Below, piece after piece: positions 9,968 through 21,100 of a DNA stretch of 32,239 bases. Both the position numbers and the translations under genes were made by a program. The stretch comes from Pirellulaceae bacterium (GTDB lineage Bacteria; Planctomycetota; Planctomycetia; Pirellulales; Pirellulaceae): assembly GCA_024102795.1 (NCBI GenBank), contig JAGFJK010000413.1, positions 1-32,239 on the forward strand. The letters run 5' to 3'. The notes below the pieces were generated by a model. The model was not told where the DNA came from, ran no database searches, and saw only the letters and a list, made by a program, of their open reading frames with translations. Numbering within the stretch: position 1 is the stretch's first letter; every line of letters begins with the position of its first letter.

Positions 9968-10564
9968 ATGAGCACCACGCAGGCGAAAACCAGGATGACG
10001 GCGGAGGAGTTTCTTGCGTTGCCGGACCAGGGCACCGACAGGCAACTGCTTCGCGGCCGGCTGATGGAGAAGCCCATGACCTATCGCAATCGAACGCACG
10101 CCTGGGTGGAAGCAAGAGTGGCATTGCTACTGGGAAACTGGCTTGCGACCCAGAACCCGCCGGCGGGTGAGCTGTTCTCGGGGGAAGTGGGGTGCGTGCT
10201 TCGCCGGGACCCCGACACGATCGTGGGGATCGACGTGGCCTACTTCGATTGCCAGACGGTGGAAGGCAGCGGGTCTGCGACCACGCTGATCGAAGGGCCG
10301 CCGGTGCTGGCCGTCGAAATCCTCTCGCCCTCGGACCGCCAGGAAGACATCCACGCCAAGGTGCGGGAGTACCTGGAGGCGGGAACGAGGCAGGCTTGGG
10401 TTGTCGATCCCTACTTCCGCACCGTGACCGTCCATGGTTCGGGTCGCCCGCCGGAGATGTACAACGAGCAGCAGTCGCTCCGCGGCGGCGACTTGCTGCC
10501 CGGACTGGAACTTCCCGTCAAGGAGATGTTTCCGGCGGACAAGCAGGCGGCTGGCGAGAAGTGA
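9968..10564 (+). CDS. Uma2-family PD-(D/E)XK nuclease-like protein
   Basis: The product is 198 residues, the usual size of Uma2 (formerly DUF820) proteins. It opens with the typical TAEEFLALPD...RQLLRGRL segment. The nuclease-fold signature follows: DVAYFD near residue 88, LAVEILSPSD near 113-122 (the E-I-L-S-P-S block holding the acidic catalytic residue), then KVREYLEAGTRQAWVVDP near 129-146 with the lysine and the WVVDP strand. All catalytic positions appear present. The family is restriction-endonuclease-like, and its members are numerous in cyanobacteria and planctomycetes; the biological substrate is not established. The gene is probably monocistronic, with its own extended -10. It faces a second Uma2 gene 22 bp downstream. 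Confidence 0.92.
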   Translation: MSTTQAKTRMTAEEFLALPDQGTDRQLLRGRLMEKPMTYRNRTHAWVEARVALLLGNWLATQNPPAGELFSGEVGCVLRRDPDTIVGIDVAYFDCQTVEGSGSATTLIEGPPVLAVEILSPSDRQEDIHAKVREYLEAGTRQAWVVDPYFRTVTVHGSGRPPEMYNEQQSLRGGDLLPGLELPVKEMFPADKQAAGEK

Positions 10565-10567
10565 CAC

Positions 10568-10581
10568 GCAGTCACGACTGC
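10568..10581. terminator. Inverted repeat between convergent Uma2 genes
   Basis: GCAGTC-AC-GACTGC is a perfect 6-bp inverted repeat in the 22-bp gap between the two facing stop codons (10562-10564 and 10589-10587). Its location suits a bidirectional terminator, but there is no T-tract on either side and the loop is very short. Confidence 0.25.
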
Positions 10582-10586
10582 CCTGG

Positions 10587-11135
10587 CTACCAGACTTGAC
10601 TCAGGTCGACCGTCACGTCGTCCAGCCCCTCGCTGGTCACTCGATCGGCATGGGGCCCCAGCGGCACGTAGGTCCCGCCGCGCAGCACCCATTGCTCCAA
10701 CTGGTGTTCATCGGGATCCACGATCCAGTATTCAGGAACGCCGGTTCGCAGGTACATCTCCTTCTTCAGCCGCCGATCCAGGCCGGCCGTCGACTCGGAC
10801 AGAATCTCCACCACCAGATGCGGAATGCCCTTGATCTTGGTGGGAGTCACAATTGTCCGCCGCTCGTTCAGCACGACGATCAAGTCCGGCTGCACGATGT
10901 CATGCGCCGACAATTCCAGATCCGTCGGCGCGTTGTACACCTCGCCGCGCCCCGTCAGTTCGATCTGCGAATACAGTTGGAATTGAATCCTGCGGGACAA
11001 CGTCTGATGGTACGTACCGAGCGCGGGGTTCACGAAGTGGTCTCCGTCGATGATCTCGTGCCGGCGTCCGTCGGAGGGGAAACAGACGTATTCGCGATAA
11101 CCAAGTTTGACGGCGGAATGCGAGCGGCTTGTCAT
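10587..11135 (-). CDS. Uma2-family PD-(D/E)XK nuclease-like protein (second copy)
   Basis: The product is 182 residues from ATG 11135 to TAG. I chose this start because family similarity begins at once (YREYVCFPSDGRRHEIIDGD); the frame stays open upstream to 11450 but that part has no family character. Signature blocks are VQPDLIVV near residues 86-93, LVVEILSEST near 110-119 with the acidic catalytic residue, and KKEMYLRTGVPEYWIVDP with the lysine. It is a different subgroup from its neighbour at 9968, with little identity beyond the motifs, so this is not a fresh tandem copy. No clear Shine-Dalgarno is seen. A TATACT -10-like site lies about 115 nt upstream. The substrate is unknown. Confidence 0.9.
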   Translation of the reverse strand: MTSRSHSAVKLGYREYVCFPSDGRRHEIIDGDHFVNPALGTYHQTLSRRIQFQLYSQIELTGRGEVYNAPTDLELSAHDIVQPDLIVVLNERRTIVTPTKIKGIPHLVVEILSESTAGLDRRLKKEMYLRTGVPEYWIVDPDEHQLEQWVLRGGTYVPLGPHADRVTSEGLDDVTVDLSQVW

Positions 11136-11249
11136 GACGCAAGTCCGATTTGAGGAGGAACGCCGGTGACCATCCAGCACGAGACTTGTGGCGGCACCGC
11201 GAGGCAGCCTGTCCGGCGCCGGACTGGAGTCCCCGTGGAGATGAACGTA

Positions 11250-11255
11250 AGTATA
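11250..11255 (-). promoter_or_regulatory. Possible -10 site for the Uma2 gene at 11135
   Basis: TATACT on the minus strand matches TATAAT at five of six positions in GC-rich DNA, about 115 nt before the start codon. No convincing -35 is found at 16-18 bp. Confidence 0.25.
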
Positions 11256-11293
11256 CACTCCCGTGTCAGCGAGGGGAAAGTCACCAACGCGGA

Positions 11294-11390
11294 CCGGGCA
11301 AGAGGGCGGGATTCGAAGTGGGAGGGAGGCGCGGCTCGCTCGGTAGCTGGAAGCCGAACGATCCGCCGGACAAGCCGGCGGGATTCGAAG
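11294..11390. repeat. 25-bp imperfect direct repeat, 72-bp period
   Basis: Copies at 11294-11318 and 11366-11390 differ at three positions and share GGCGGGATTCGAAG exactly. The second copy overlaps the hairpin at 11363-11381. It lies in non-coding DNA downstream of giant gene 2. It could be a remnant of a dispersed element. Confidence 0.6.
11363..11381 (-). terminator. GC-rich hairpin downstream of giant gene 2
   Basis: CCGCCGG-ACAAG-CCGGCGG is a perfect 7-bp stem with a 5-nt loop, 72 bp past the giant gene stop at 11453. There is no following U-tract, so intrinsic termination is doubtful; it may stabilise the transcript end or belong to the repeat. Confidence 0.3.
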
Positions 11391-11452
11391 GTAGCGGCAG
11401 CGCGTCGGTCTACAGGAGACAACGACTGACGTTAAAAGGTGGCGCTGCACGA

Positions 11453-12165
11453 CTACTCGTCCAGCAGCCGGTGCTCGTACGCTTCGTCACTTGCTCCCAA
11501 CTCGGTGAAAAAGTCGTCGGTTGCGGAGTCGGCCGTGGCGACGGGCTGCCGCCGCCGGCGTTCGTCCCATAGCGGTTCGACCAGATCCACCACAGCGCGC
11601 TCCGGCGACCAAGGCACATCCACCGCCGCCAGACGCTCATGCGACCGCTGAGTACCACGTAGCTCGAATCCGTCAGCTCGCACAGCTCGCGATTCCAGCA
11701 GGCCAAACACCCGGTCTGCCGCCGGCAGTCGGCCGAAGCTGGCACGGCCGCCGAGGGCGGCCAGCAGCTCGCCACCCGCCACCCGCGACTCGCCGATCGT
11801 CAAACGGCCGGACATGATGTCACCCGCATGCGCCAGCGGGTCCAGGTCCGGCAGCCCCAGCACGTGTCCCAGTTCGTGCGTGATCACGGTCAGCAGGTCG
11901 ACGCCGCCGAGCTGATACGAGTCCAGCCGCCAGCCGTGGCCGGCCGCGTCGTCGTCCAGCCAGATCTGCGGGGCGGCGAACGAACCCAGACCAAGCACGC
12001 CAGGCGGCAGATCGCGAATCAACAGCTCGACGCCTTGCAGCCGAGCGGCATGGGCCGCGTCGAGCTGGGTCCAGTAGCCAATCGCCTGCTGGATGAACGG
12101 CTGAATCCGCGAATCGTCCAGTGACTCTCCTTGCACTGGCCCGTCCGGCAGTTCGATCCGCAGCG
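11453..12165 (-). other. C-terminal metzincin-like metalloprotease domain
   Basis: Residues about 5620-5858 of giant protein 2. The zinc motif HELGHVLGLPD lies at 11846-11878 (H5718, E5719, H5722, D5728). It follows the hydrophobic strand LLTVIT and precedes DIMSG, a plausible Met-turn. The third ligand position is Asp rather than His, as in snapalysin-type HExxHxxGxxD sites. An upstream segment (IQPFIQQAIGYWTQLD) resembles the start of matrixin-like domains in planctomycete giant proteins. The last about 40 residues are charged and acidic (TDDFFTELG). Self-processing is one possible role. Confidence 0.75.
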
Positions 12166-15100
12166 CACCAGGCGCCGCCACGCGCACGGCGTCGGCAATG
12201 ATCCAGCCGTTGGCCGACGTGTCGGACAAGGTGACCACCAGGTTGCCACCGGAGTGAGCGAACGAGGTGACCAGATCAGCGAACGTCGCGCCGGACTGCA
12301 CAACCGAGCTGCCAACAGGCGACGAGCCGTTGCCGGGCGCGAGCTTCTGGTTGATCAGGATCGGGCCGCTGCTGGCTCCGCCCACCGTGGAGCTGATCGT
12401 GAACCGGGCGTTCGAGGCCCGGTTCGGATCGACCGACCAGGTGGTCGAGACCCGGTAGTTGCCCGCCGGCAGGGCCGAGAAAGTCCAGGTGGCCGTGTCG
12501 CCACCGTTGGGGCTGAACTCGGCCCGCACGCTGTTCATAAAGCCCTGGCCGAAGTACAACCCGAAGCCCGGCGTGCTGGCAAATCCGCCGCTCGACTGGT
12601 TGTCGATAATTATCGACGACACGATGTCGGCCTGGATGTTGAAGTTGTAGGGCGCCTCATCCGCGTCGTTGTTGGCCAGCGACAGCACGCCCGAGTACGA
12701 GGCGACAACGCTGGTGTTCACCACCACCTCGAACGTCTCGGATCCGCCCGCCGGAATCGAGAACGTGCTGACGCCGTTGAACAGACCGGCGTTGGAAGTC
12801 GCTCCCAGCGTAAAGCCGGCGGGCAGCGTGAGCGTCGCGCCGACGATCAACGGATCGGCGCCCAAGTTCTGGATCGTGAACACCTTGCTGAACGGAGAAA
12901 CGTTGACCAGCCCGTCGCCGAAATCGAAGCTGCCACCGTCGGCAATCGCGGTCGAGGCTTGCGAGATCTGGATCTCGGGCCCCACGAGCCGTTCCAGTCG
13001 GATCGCGTCGGCGATCACATTGCCGGTGGTCGCACCCGACAGGACCACGGTCAGCGTCGTGCCGGTGGTGGTGAACGTCCCCAGGTTCTCCCAGTTCACG
13101 CCGGAATCCGCGAAGTCGTTCGGCGCCGCTTGCTGATTGATCGGCACCGTGGTCGGACCGCCTGCCACGCCGCTGATCTGGTACGGCGCGTTCGTGGCCC
13201 GGTTACCGAACGCCGTCCAGGTGGCGGAAACCTTGTAGACCGCTCCGACGGACAAATTGTTGAAGGTGTAGGTGGCCGTTTCCACGGCGCCACCCGACGG
13301 CGCCTCGCGGACGTCGTTGCCAAAACCCTGCCCCGACCAGAACGTAAGGTTGCCCGAATCGGCGTAACTGTCGCCCGCCGGCACCGGCCCGTTGTTGTCG
13401 ATAATCCGGGTGGCCGTGATCACCTGGCCGCTGACCGCGAACGTATAGGGCGACTCGTCCGCGTCGTTGCTGTCGAAACTGACCGTGCCGGCGAAGTTGC
13501 CAACGGCGCCCGTGTCGAGCTGGATGACGAACGTGGTCGAGTCTCCGGGCGCGAGCGACGTGCTGACGAAGCCGCTGGCCAGGCTGAAGCCGCTGATCGC
13601 CGCCAGCGACGCGGCCAGCGAGGCGTTGCTGAGCGTCAGCGTCGCGGTGCCAGAGTTGACCACCTGGAATGTCTTGGTCACGCTACCGCCGACTACGCCG
13701 CTGAAGGACAGGCTGCCCGCGCCGTCGGGCACGTCGATGCCGCCTTCCGAGACCAGGATCTCCGGCCCCGCCGCGGGCAATGGTTCGAGCCGGATGGCAT
13801 CGGCAATGACGTTGCCGTTGGCCGTATCGCTGAGCGACACGACCAGCATCCCGGACCCGTCGCTGCGCACGATCGACAGGTCCTCCCAGCTCGCGCCGGC
13901 GTCGCTGAAGTCGGCCGGCGAGACCTTCTGGTTGACCAGCGTCGTAACCGGTCCGCCCGAAATCCCGGAAATGGTGAACGGCGCGTTCGAGGCCCGGTTG
14001 CTGGCGGCCGTCCAGGTGGCCGACACGCGATAGGTGGTGTTGGGCATGACATTAAACGTCCAGGTGGCCGTGTCGCCGCCGCCGCTGGCTTCGGCCACGT
14101 CGGATACGTTGTCGCTGCCCGCGAAGCCCTGGCCCGTCCAGCGGACGAAGCCGCCGGACTGCGCGTAACCGGCGTCGCCGTTGTCGATGATGACCTGCGG
14201 CGGCGCGACCGAGCCGACCAGCGCGACGTTGAATGGATTCTCGGTGCTATCGTTATTGAACAACCGCAGCTCGCCGCTGAACGTATCGACGCGCGACGGA
14301 GTAAACTGCACTCGGAACGTCGTTGTGCCGCCAGGAGCCACGGTCGTGGCGGGGGCAGTCAGCAACGAGAACACCAGTGGCAACCTCAACTGACCCAACT
14401 CCAGCGACACGTCGCCGCGGTTCTCGAGCAGGAACGTGCGGGTGGATGAGCCGCCGGACTGCGGGGCACCGAAGTCCACCGTGCTGACGCCATCCACCAG
14501 CAGTTGGTCGTCGCCGCCGCCAAGCGTTTCATTCGCGCCCAGGTTGGTCAAGCGGATCTCGGGCTGCGCCGGCAGCCGTTCGAGCCGAATCGCGTCGGCG
14601 ATCACTTCGCCCAGGCCGCTCTCGGTCAGCCGCACGGTAAGTGTACCACCGACCACGCGGACGATATCCACGTCTTCCCAGGCGGAGCCATCATCGGTGA
14701 AATCATCCGGAGCGAGCTGCTGGTTGAGCGTCACGCTGCTGATCAGGTTGGCCGGCGAGACCACACCGTTGTAGATCGCGTACGGCGCCGCGACCGCGCG
14801 GTTGGCGAACGCCGTCCAGGTCGACGAGATACGGTAGAGCCCGTCGGGCAACAGGGTGGCCTGGAATGTGGCCGTGTCGCCGCCCACGGTGAAGCCGCTG
14901 GAATCGACCGAACCCAGTCGGCCCTGGTTGGTAAACGTCTGGAAGCCGCTGTTGACGTACGACGTGTTGGGCGGATTCGAGGCGTTCTCGTTGTTGATGA
15001 AGATCCGCCCCGATCCCGTGGAGAGCACGTCGCCGGTGAGCAGAATCTCGAACGGATTCTCGCTGTAATCGTCGGCGGGAAGCAGTAGCGCGCCGCTGAA

Positions 15101-18100
15101 CGCGCCCGAGGTTGCCGCGGGCAACTGCAGAGTGAAGCTGGAGGAACCGCCCACCGGCACGCCCGCCGGAAACGCTCCGAGCAGCTCAAAGCCCACGGGC
15201 AGGATCGGGGCGCCGAGCGCCAAGGGGCGCGATCCCGTGTTGTGCAGCTCGATCGTGCGCGTCAGGTCGGCGCCTCCCACGGTCGTCTGCCCGACATCGA
15301 TCACGCCTCGGCCGTCGAACAATTCCACTCCGCCGCCGGTCGTGTCGAACACGCGAATCTCCGGATCGACCACCTGCTCGATCCGCACCGCGTCGGCGAT
15401 CACCTGGCCATTGGCGCCCAGTGTGCTGAGCGAAACGGTCAACGAACCACCGCTGGCCGTGAAGATCCCCAGGTCCTCGAACTGCGTGCCGTGCGCCGCC
15501 CGGTCATCCGGCGTGAGCCGCTGATTGAGCGGCACCAGGGTCGGCCCTCCGGCCACGCCGCTGACCGTGAACGGCGCATTCGTCGCCCGGTTGGGATATG
15601 GCGACCAGGTCGCCGAGACGATGTACCGGGCGCCGGGTGTCAAGTCGTCGAACGTCCAGGTCGCGGTCTCCACGCTCGCACCGGGATTGGCGAAGTGTAC
15701 TGCGCTGTTAAAACCTTGAGCACTGGCCAGCCCGGTGCTGCTGGACAGGAGGAAACCACCGCTGGCCGCAAAGCCGCTGACGTCCTGGTTGTCGATTAAC
15801 TGCCAGCGGTGGATCGTTCCGATCATGCGGAAGTTGAACGGCGTCTCGTCGGGATCGACGTGCAGCGGCGGTGAGCTGGTATCGCCGGTCGGCAGCGACA
15901 GTTCGCCGTCGAACACTCCCGGATACCCGCCATTAAAGCGGACTCGCATTTCCATCGCGTCGCCGGGCAGCAGCGTGAATTGGCTCATCCCCGTGGGCAG
16001 TTGGGAAGTACCGCCGGCCGGAACGGTGAAGTCCAGCAACGTGAATCCGGGCGGAATCGTCACCGGCTCGCGCACGACCAGTGGCGCGCCGCCGTCGTTG
16101 CGGATGGTGAAGGTCTTGAACAGCGGCTGTTGAGGCCAGGTGCTGCCGAAATCGACCACGCCCGTGTTGTCGATTACGCTGGACGCTCCGTCCAGCACCG
16201 TGACATCGGGCACCGCGGTCATCACGGGCAGGCCCGGCTTGTTTTCCAGCAGGCGTTCGATCCGCACCGCGTCGGCGATCACAAACCGGTTCGGCTGGTT
16301 GATGGTGTCGAGCAGGTTGACGACGATCGTGCCGCCCGAGACCATGTATGGCCCGCCAAGATCAACCCACCAGGCGCCTTCATCCAGGAAGGCGCCGGGC
16401 GTCAGGTGCGGCGAGACGCTTTGATCGATCGACGCCGAGCCGATCTGACCGTTGATGTCGCTGACCGTGAACGGCGAGGCGGTAGCACCGGTCAACGGCG
16501 CACTGCCGGCGTAGGTGGCCGAGACGCGATAGACGCCGTCGGGCAAGTCGGTAAAGGTCCAGACCGCCTGTTCGCCACTGGCATCGCTGGGCGAGGCCAG
16601 CAGGTCGCCCTGGAAGCCGTTGGCACTGGAGTTGGGCCAGGTGCCCACGAGCTGAAAGCCCGCGTCGCCGTTGTCGATGATCGTGCGGTTGCTCACGACG
16701 CCGCGAATCTGGAACGTGAACGGATCGTACTCGAACGCCACGTTGTCTTCGGGATTCGGGTTCACGCCCGCGCCGTTCTTGACGCGGATCGTTTCGTCGA
16801 TGTCGTTGCTGAAGATCCGCAATTCGCCGGGGAAGCCGCCGTGCCCGTCGCGCAGCGGATCGCCGGGGAAGGGATCGGTCAGTGCTTGCAGTTGCACCGA
16901 GAAGGAGAACGTATCGCCGGGCGCGAGCGTGAGCGGGAAGCTGGGCGCCGCTGGAATCAACAGATAGTTGACCGGCAATGACGAGGGATTCACCTCGCCG
17001 GGCAACGTCAAATCGATATCGTCGATCACCAGCGGCGCGGTGCCGTCATTGCGGATCGTGAACTGCCGTTGCAGCGAATCGCCGACGGTGGTCGTCATCT
17101 CGATATCGCTGATGCCGTCCAGCACGTACTCCGCCCCGGCCAACACCGTCAGTTCGGGCCCTTCCGAGATGCGTTCCAGGCGGATCGCATCGGCCAGCAC
17201 CTGCCCGTTGGCCAGGTCGCTGAGTTGCACGACCAGCGTGTGGCTGCTGATCTGAAACACGCCCAGTTGTTCCCAGGCCACGCCGTCCTCGACAAAATCA
17301 TTCGGGGCCAGCGACTGGTTCATGTCGCGCGTGGCCAGTTTGAAGTCGTCATCGAAGATCGTGAACGGCGCGTCGGTGGCGATGCCTTCGGAAAGCGGAT
17401 GCGACGGCTGAGCGGGCCAGGTGGCCGACACGCGGTACCAACCGGGCTGCGTGCCCTCGAACCGCCAGGTGGTCGTATTTGGTCCGGGTGGCTGCTGGGA
17501 GAGGTGGAACAAGTAATCACCGCCGAAGCCCGTGCCGACGGCGCTGCCCCAGTGGACCAGCGGGCTGATGTTGTCAGTGGCCGTGATCGGCCGCTCGTGG
17601 AAGTCCGCGTCGCCGTTGTCGATGATTCGCGGCCGCTGGTTGACGGCGATCAGCGTCTCGATGCTCTGGTAGGTCACCGTGCTGATCCCCTCGGCCGAGA
17701 TCGAGTAGCCCGTGTCGCGGACTGGCTGCCCGAAGGCCTCGAAGTACAGCGTGTCGCCCGGCGGAATCGGCTCGCCTGGATCCGGCGAGTTGCCGTCGTC
17801 CGGCGGATCGTTGCCGTCCACGTTGCGGATCACGGGCGAACCGTTTTCGGGCCAGTCGCCGCCGTAGTCCAGCGGATCGATGTACAGCAGGTCGTTGTAC
17901 TGGCTGCCTACCATGTTCTCGAACATGCTGGGGCTGATCGGCACGTGTTCCGGACGGCGGGAGAGCGTGACGAACTGATCGCCCGGCACCTCGGCGAAGG
18001 CGTCCTGCGGGACTTCGAGCAGGTCGAGGTCGAACATCACGCGGCTGTCGGCGAAGCGGAACTCCACGGTGTCGTTGCCGTTCAAGTCGGTCAGCACGTC

Positions 18101-21100
18101 GCTGCTGGCGCCCGTGCCGTCCTCGTTCAAGCCTGGCTCCAGTTGGAAGGTGTCGTCGCCCGACACGAGCTGGCCCGCAACGAGCACCGCGCCGCCGTCG
18201 AGCCGGTCGTTGCCGTGGCCGTCGCCCAGGATGTTGTGGTCCTGGTCGCCGGCGATCGTGTCGTTCGCGTTGCCGCCAAACACGTTCTCCAGGCTGCTGC
18301 CGTCCAGCGGGCCACCAGTGCCCGCCACCAGCCCGCCGGGCAAGCCGCCGCGGACGTCGGTCGCGCTGCCCGTCGCCAGGTCAACCAGCACGTCGTGTGT
18401 CACGTCGCGATAGTCGATGCTGTCGTTGCCGCCGCGGCCGTTAATCGAACCGGAGATGATGGAGCCGTCGCGGAAGTCGAAGCGGTCGTCCGCCGTCAAC
18501 GCGCCGACCAGCGCTCCGCGATTGAAGAAGTCGAGCATCATTTCGCCCGGATCGGGCGTGATCGGCAGCGGGCCGGTGGGCCGCCCGATCACGGTCTGGT
18601 TGCCGCGCAGGCTGAGGTCGGCTTCGTCAAACACCACGCGACCCGAATTCGCCGCGGGCGAGCTGCTGTTGGGATCGCCCAGGTCCCAGTGGCTGCGCAG
18701 GTCCGGGGCCTCGATCGGTTCGAAGATCGCGTTGCCAAACGCCAGGCGGGGTTCGATCACGATCTTGTCGGCCGGGATGCCGGCGGCGATCAACGCGTCG
18801 CGCTGCGCGGCGGTCGCCACGTACTCCTGGCCGCTACCCACCAGCAGCGGCGGCGGCAACGGGGTCGTGGGGCCGGAGTTCTCTGGCGGAATCTCCGTCA
18901 CGCGGTACGTGAGACCTGGCCGCAGCGGCAGGAACCAGTATTCGCCGTTCGAGTCGGTCGGGGCCGACAGCGTCTGGCTCTGCCCGGCCGTGTCGGTCCA
19001 ACTCAGCACGATCACGACGCCCGCGAGCGGCGGCTCGTCCAGGTCCCAATCGCCGTCGGCGTTGCGGTCGTCGAACTTGTAGCCGTGAATCGAACCCGGC
19101 GCGGAGTTGCCGAACGCCAGTTCCGGTCCCACGACCACCTCCACGCGCGGATCTCCCGGCGGCAAGTGCGCCTGGCCCGGCAAGGCGACCAGCTCCTGGC
19201 GGCTGCGGATTGTTACCGTGTAGCTGGTCGGGGTGGTCGGGGCGCTACCAGCCGGAGGCAGCTCGCTCACTGTGTACTCGCCCGGCCACAACCCTTCGAA
19301 CCAGTACTCGCCGTTGTTGTCCGTGGACATCATCAGCATTTCGTGAGTACCGTTTCCATCCGTGTCGCCGCTGAGCGTGATCGTCACGCCAGCCCAACGA
19401 GGTTCATTGTCGTCGTTGCCGTTGGCATTCAGGTCGTCGAACTTATAGCCGTGGATCGAACCCAGGTAGGTGTTGCCGAATACCAGTTCGTCACCCACGA
19501 CGATTTCATGTTGAGGCGACCCGGGGGGCAGCATGGCGGCCCCGGCGCGCCACACGAATTCCTGGCGGCTGAGGATCGTCACCTCAAACTGCTGGTCCGC
19601 GGTCGGCCGCAATCCCGGCGGCAGCAAGCCCACCGCCTCGCGCACCGTGTAGTTGCCCGGCGCCAGACCCGTGAACCAGAACTCGCCGTCATTGTTGGTC
19701 GAAACCACCAGCGGTCCGACCGCATTGCCCCGGTTGTCGGTCCCGGTCAGTTCGAACGGCACGCCGCCCAGCGGCCCGCCGTCAGTGCCCAGCCAGAGTT
19801 CGATGAAGTCGATCGCCGTGTCGTCCTGCACGATGACGTCCAGTTGGCCGTGCGTGCTCATCGCGGCCAGCAGCGATGCCGACGAGATGGGCAAGTTGTC
19901 CAGGTCCAATGTAACGACCGTGCCGTTGGGGAAATTGGTCTGGTTCCAGGTCTGGCCGACGAGCGTGCCGAGCATCGCCGCCCAACCGGTGGTCAGTTGC
20001 GTTCCATCCGGCGCGAAGAAGTGCAAGCCCAGCGTATCGTTGCCGGGAATATCGCTGTGCGGCTTCAGGCCGATCCGCAACGTGCCGGACTCGATGCCGC
20101 TCGGCAGACCAGCGAATGTCTCGCCGAAGAACCGATTAGGCGTCGTATCGTCGTAATGCTTGTGAGCGACCGGGATATGGGCCAGATGTGCCAGCAGTCC
20201 AGCACCTGGCGTGGCGGATTCTGGACCGTTGGCGATCGCGCACTGGTCCTCGACGCCGCCATGCAGGTGCAGTTCGTCGCGCACGCCGTTGCCGTTCAGA
20301 TCCTCGAACTTGTAGCCGTGGATCGAACCGGTGAAGGCGTTGCCGAATGCCAGCAACGGTTCGACCATCGGCCGCACGGGTTTCTCGTTCTCCGAATTCG
20401 GCATGCCGTGGATCGTGATGATCTCGTCCCACAAGTTGCCCAGCGTGCCGTCGGGCAGCAGGTCGCGCAGTTCGTGAGCTCGGCCCGTCTGCCAGAAGAA
20501 GGTCGGCATCCAGCGGATGTCGTGCGGCGGAATCGGCGAGGGCGTGGGCGGCGGGTTCACCGGACCGAACGGCATGCCGACGCGAATCGGACCACGGACC
20601 GATGGGTTGTCCGGGTCGGAGACCGACGTCACGTGACTGTCGCCCGTCGTCCGATCGACAAACGTGATGTCGAAGAAGATGTCGAAGAAGCTGTCGCCCA
20701 CCAGGCCGGAGGCGCCCGTGGGACCGAGGTTGTCCTGCAGTTGCACCTGCACCCGGCCCTGCTGCGGCAGGCCCGCCGACAGGTCGACGAACACGTCGAA
20801 GAACGAATCCACGACGAAGATCGGCTGCACGCTCGTCAGCGACAGGGCCACGATCTCGGTCTCCACCACCAGCGGCACGCCGGGTGGAGGCGGCAGCGGC
20901 AGGCCCTGGTTGTCGGCCAGCGGAGCCACGACCTGGCCCGTCGCCGGATCCAGGTACTCGCTGGTCCGCAGTTCGGCGAACCCTTGCAGCATCACGATCT
21001 GCGGCGGCGGATCCACGCCGTCGCGCGGCACTGGATCGATTTCCAGTTCCCAGATCCAGGGGAAGCCAAACGTCAGTTGCACTTCCCTGCCCTGCTCCGG

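Larger units (their letters stand above)
11136..11452. other. Spacer between giant gene 2 and the minus-strand Uma2 gene
   Basis: This 317-bp stretch separates the stop of giant gene 2 from the Uma2 start. It contains a TATACT -10-like site, a 25-bp imperfect direct repeat and a 7-bp GC hairpin. An 87-codon plus-strand frame at 11166 has a good Shine-Dalgarno but implausible composition and is not called. No T-rich terminator follows giant gene 2. Confidence 0.5.

Noticed and set aside
11166-11429. 87-codon plus-strand frame with GAGGAGG 7 nt before a GTG
   Set aside because: The Shine-Dalgarno is good, but the product is Arg/Ser/Gly-rich without recognisable features and covers the direct repeat and hairpin; coding status cannot be supported.
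11136-11450. Longer N-terminus for the minus-strand Uma2 protein
   Set aside because: The extra 105 residues show no family similarity and look like translated non-coding DNA; Uma2 proteins start near the chosen ATG.
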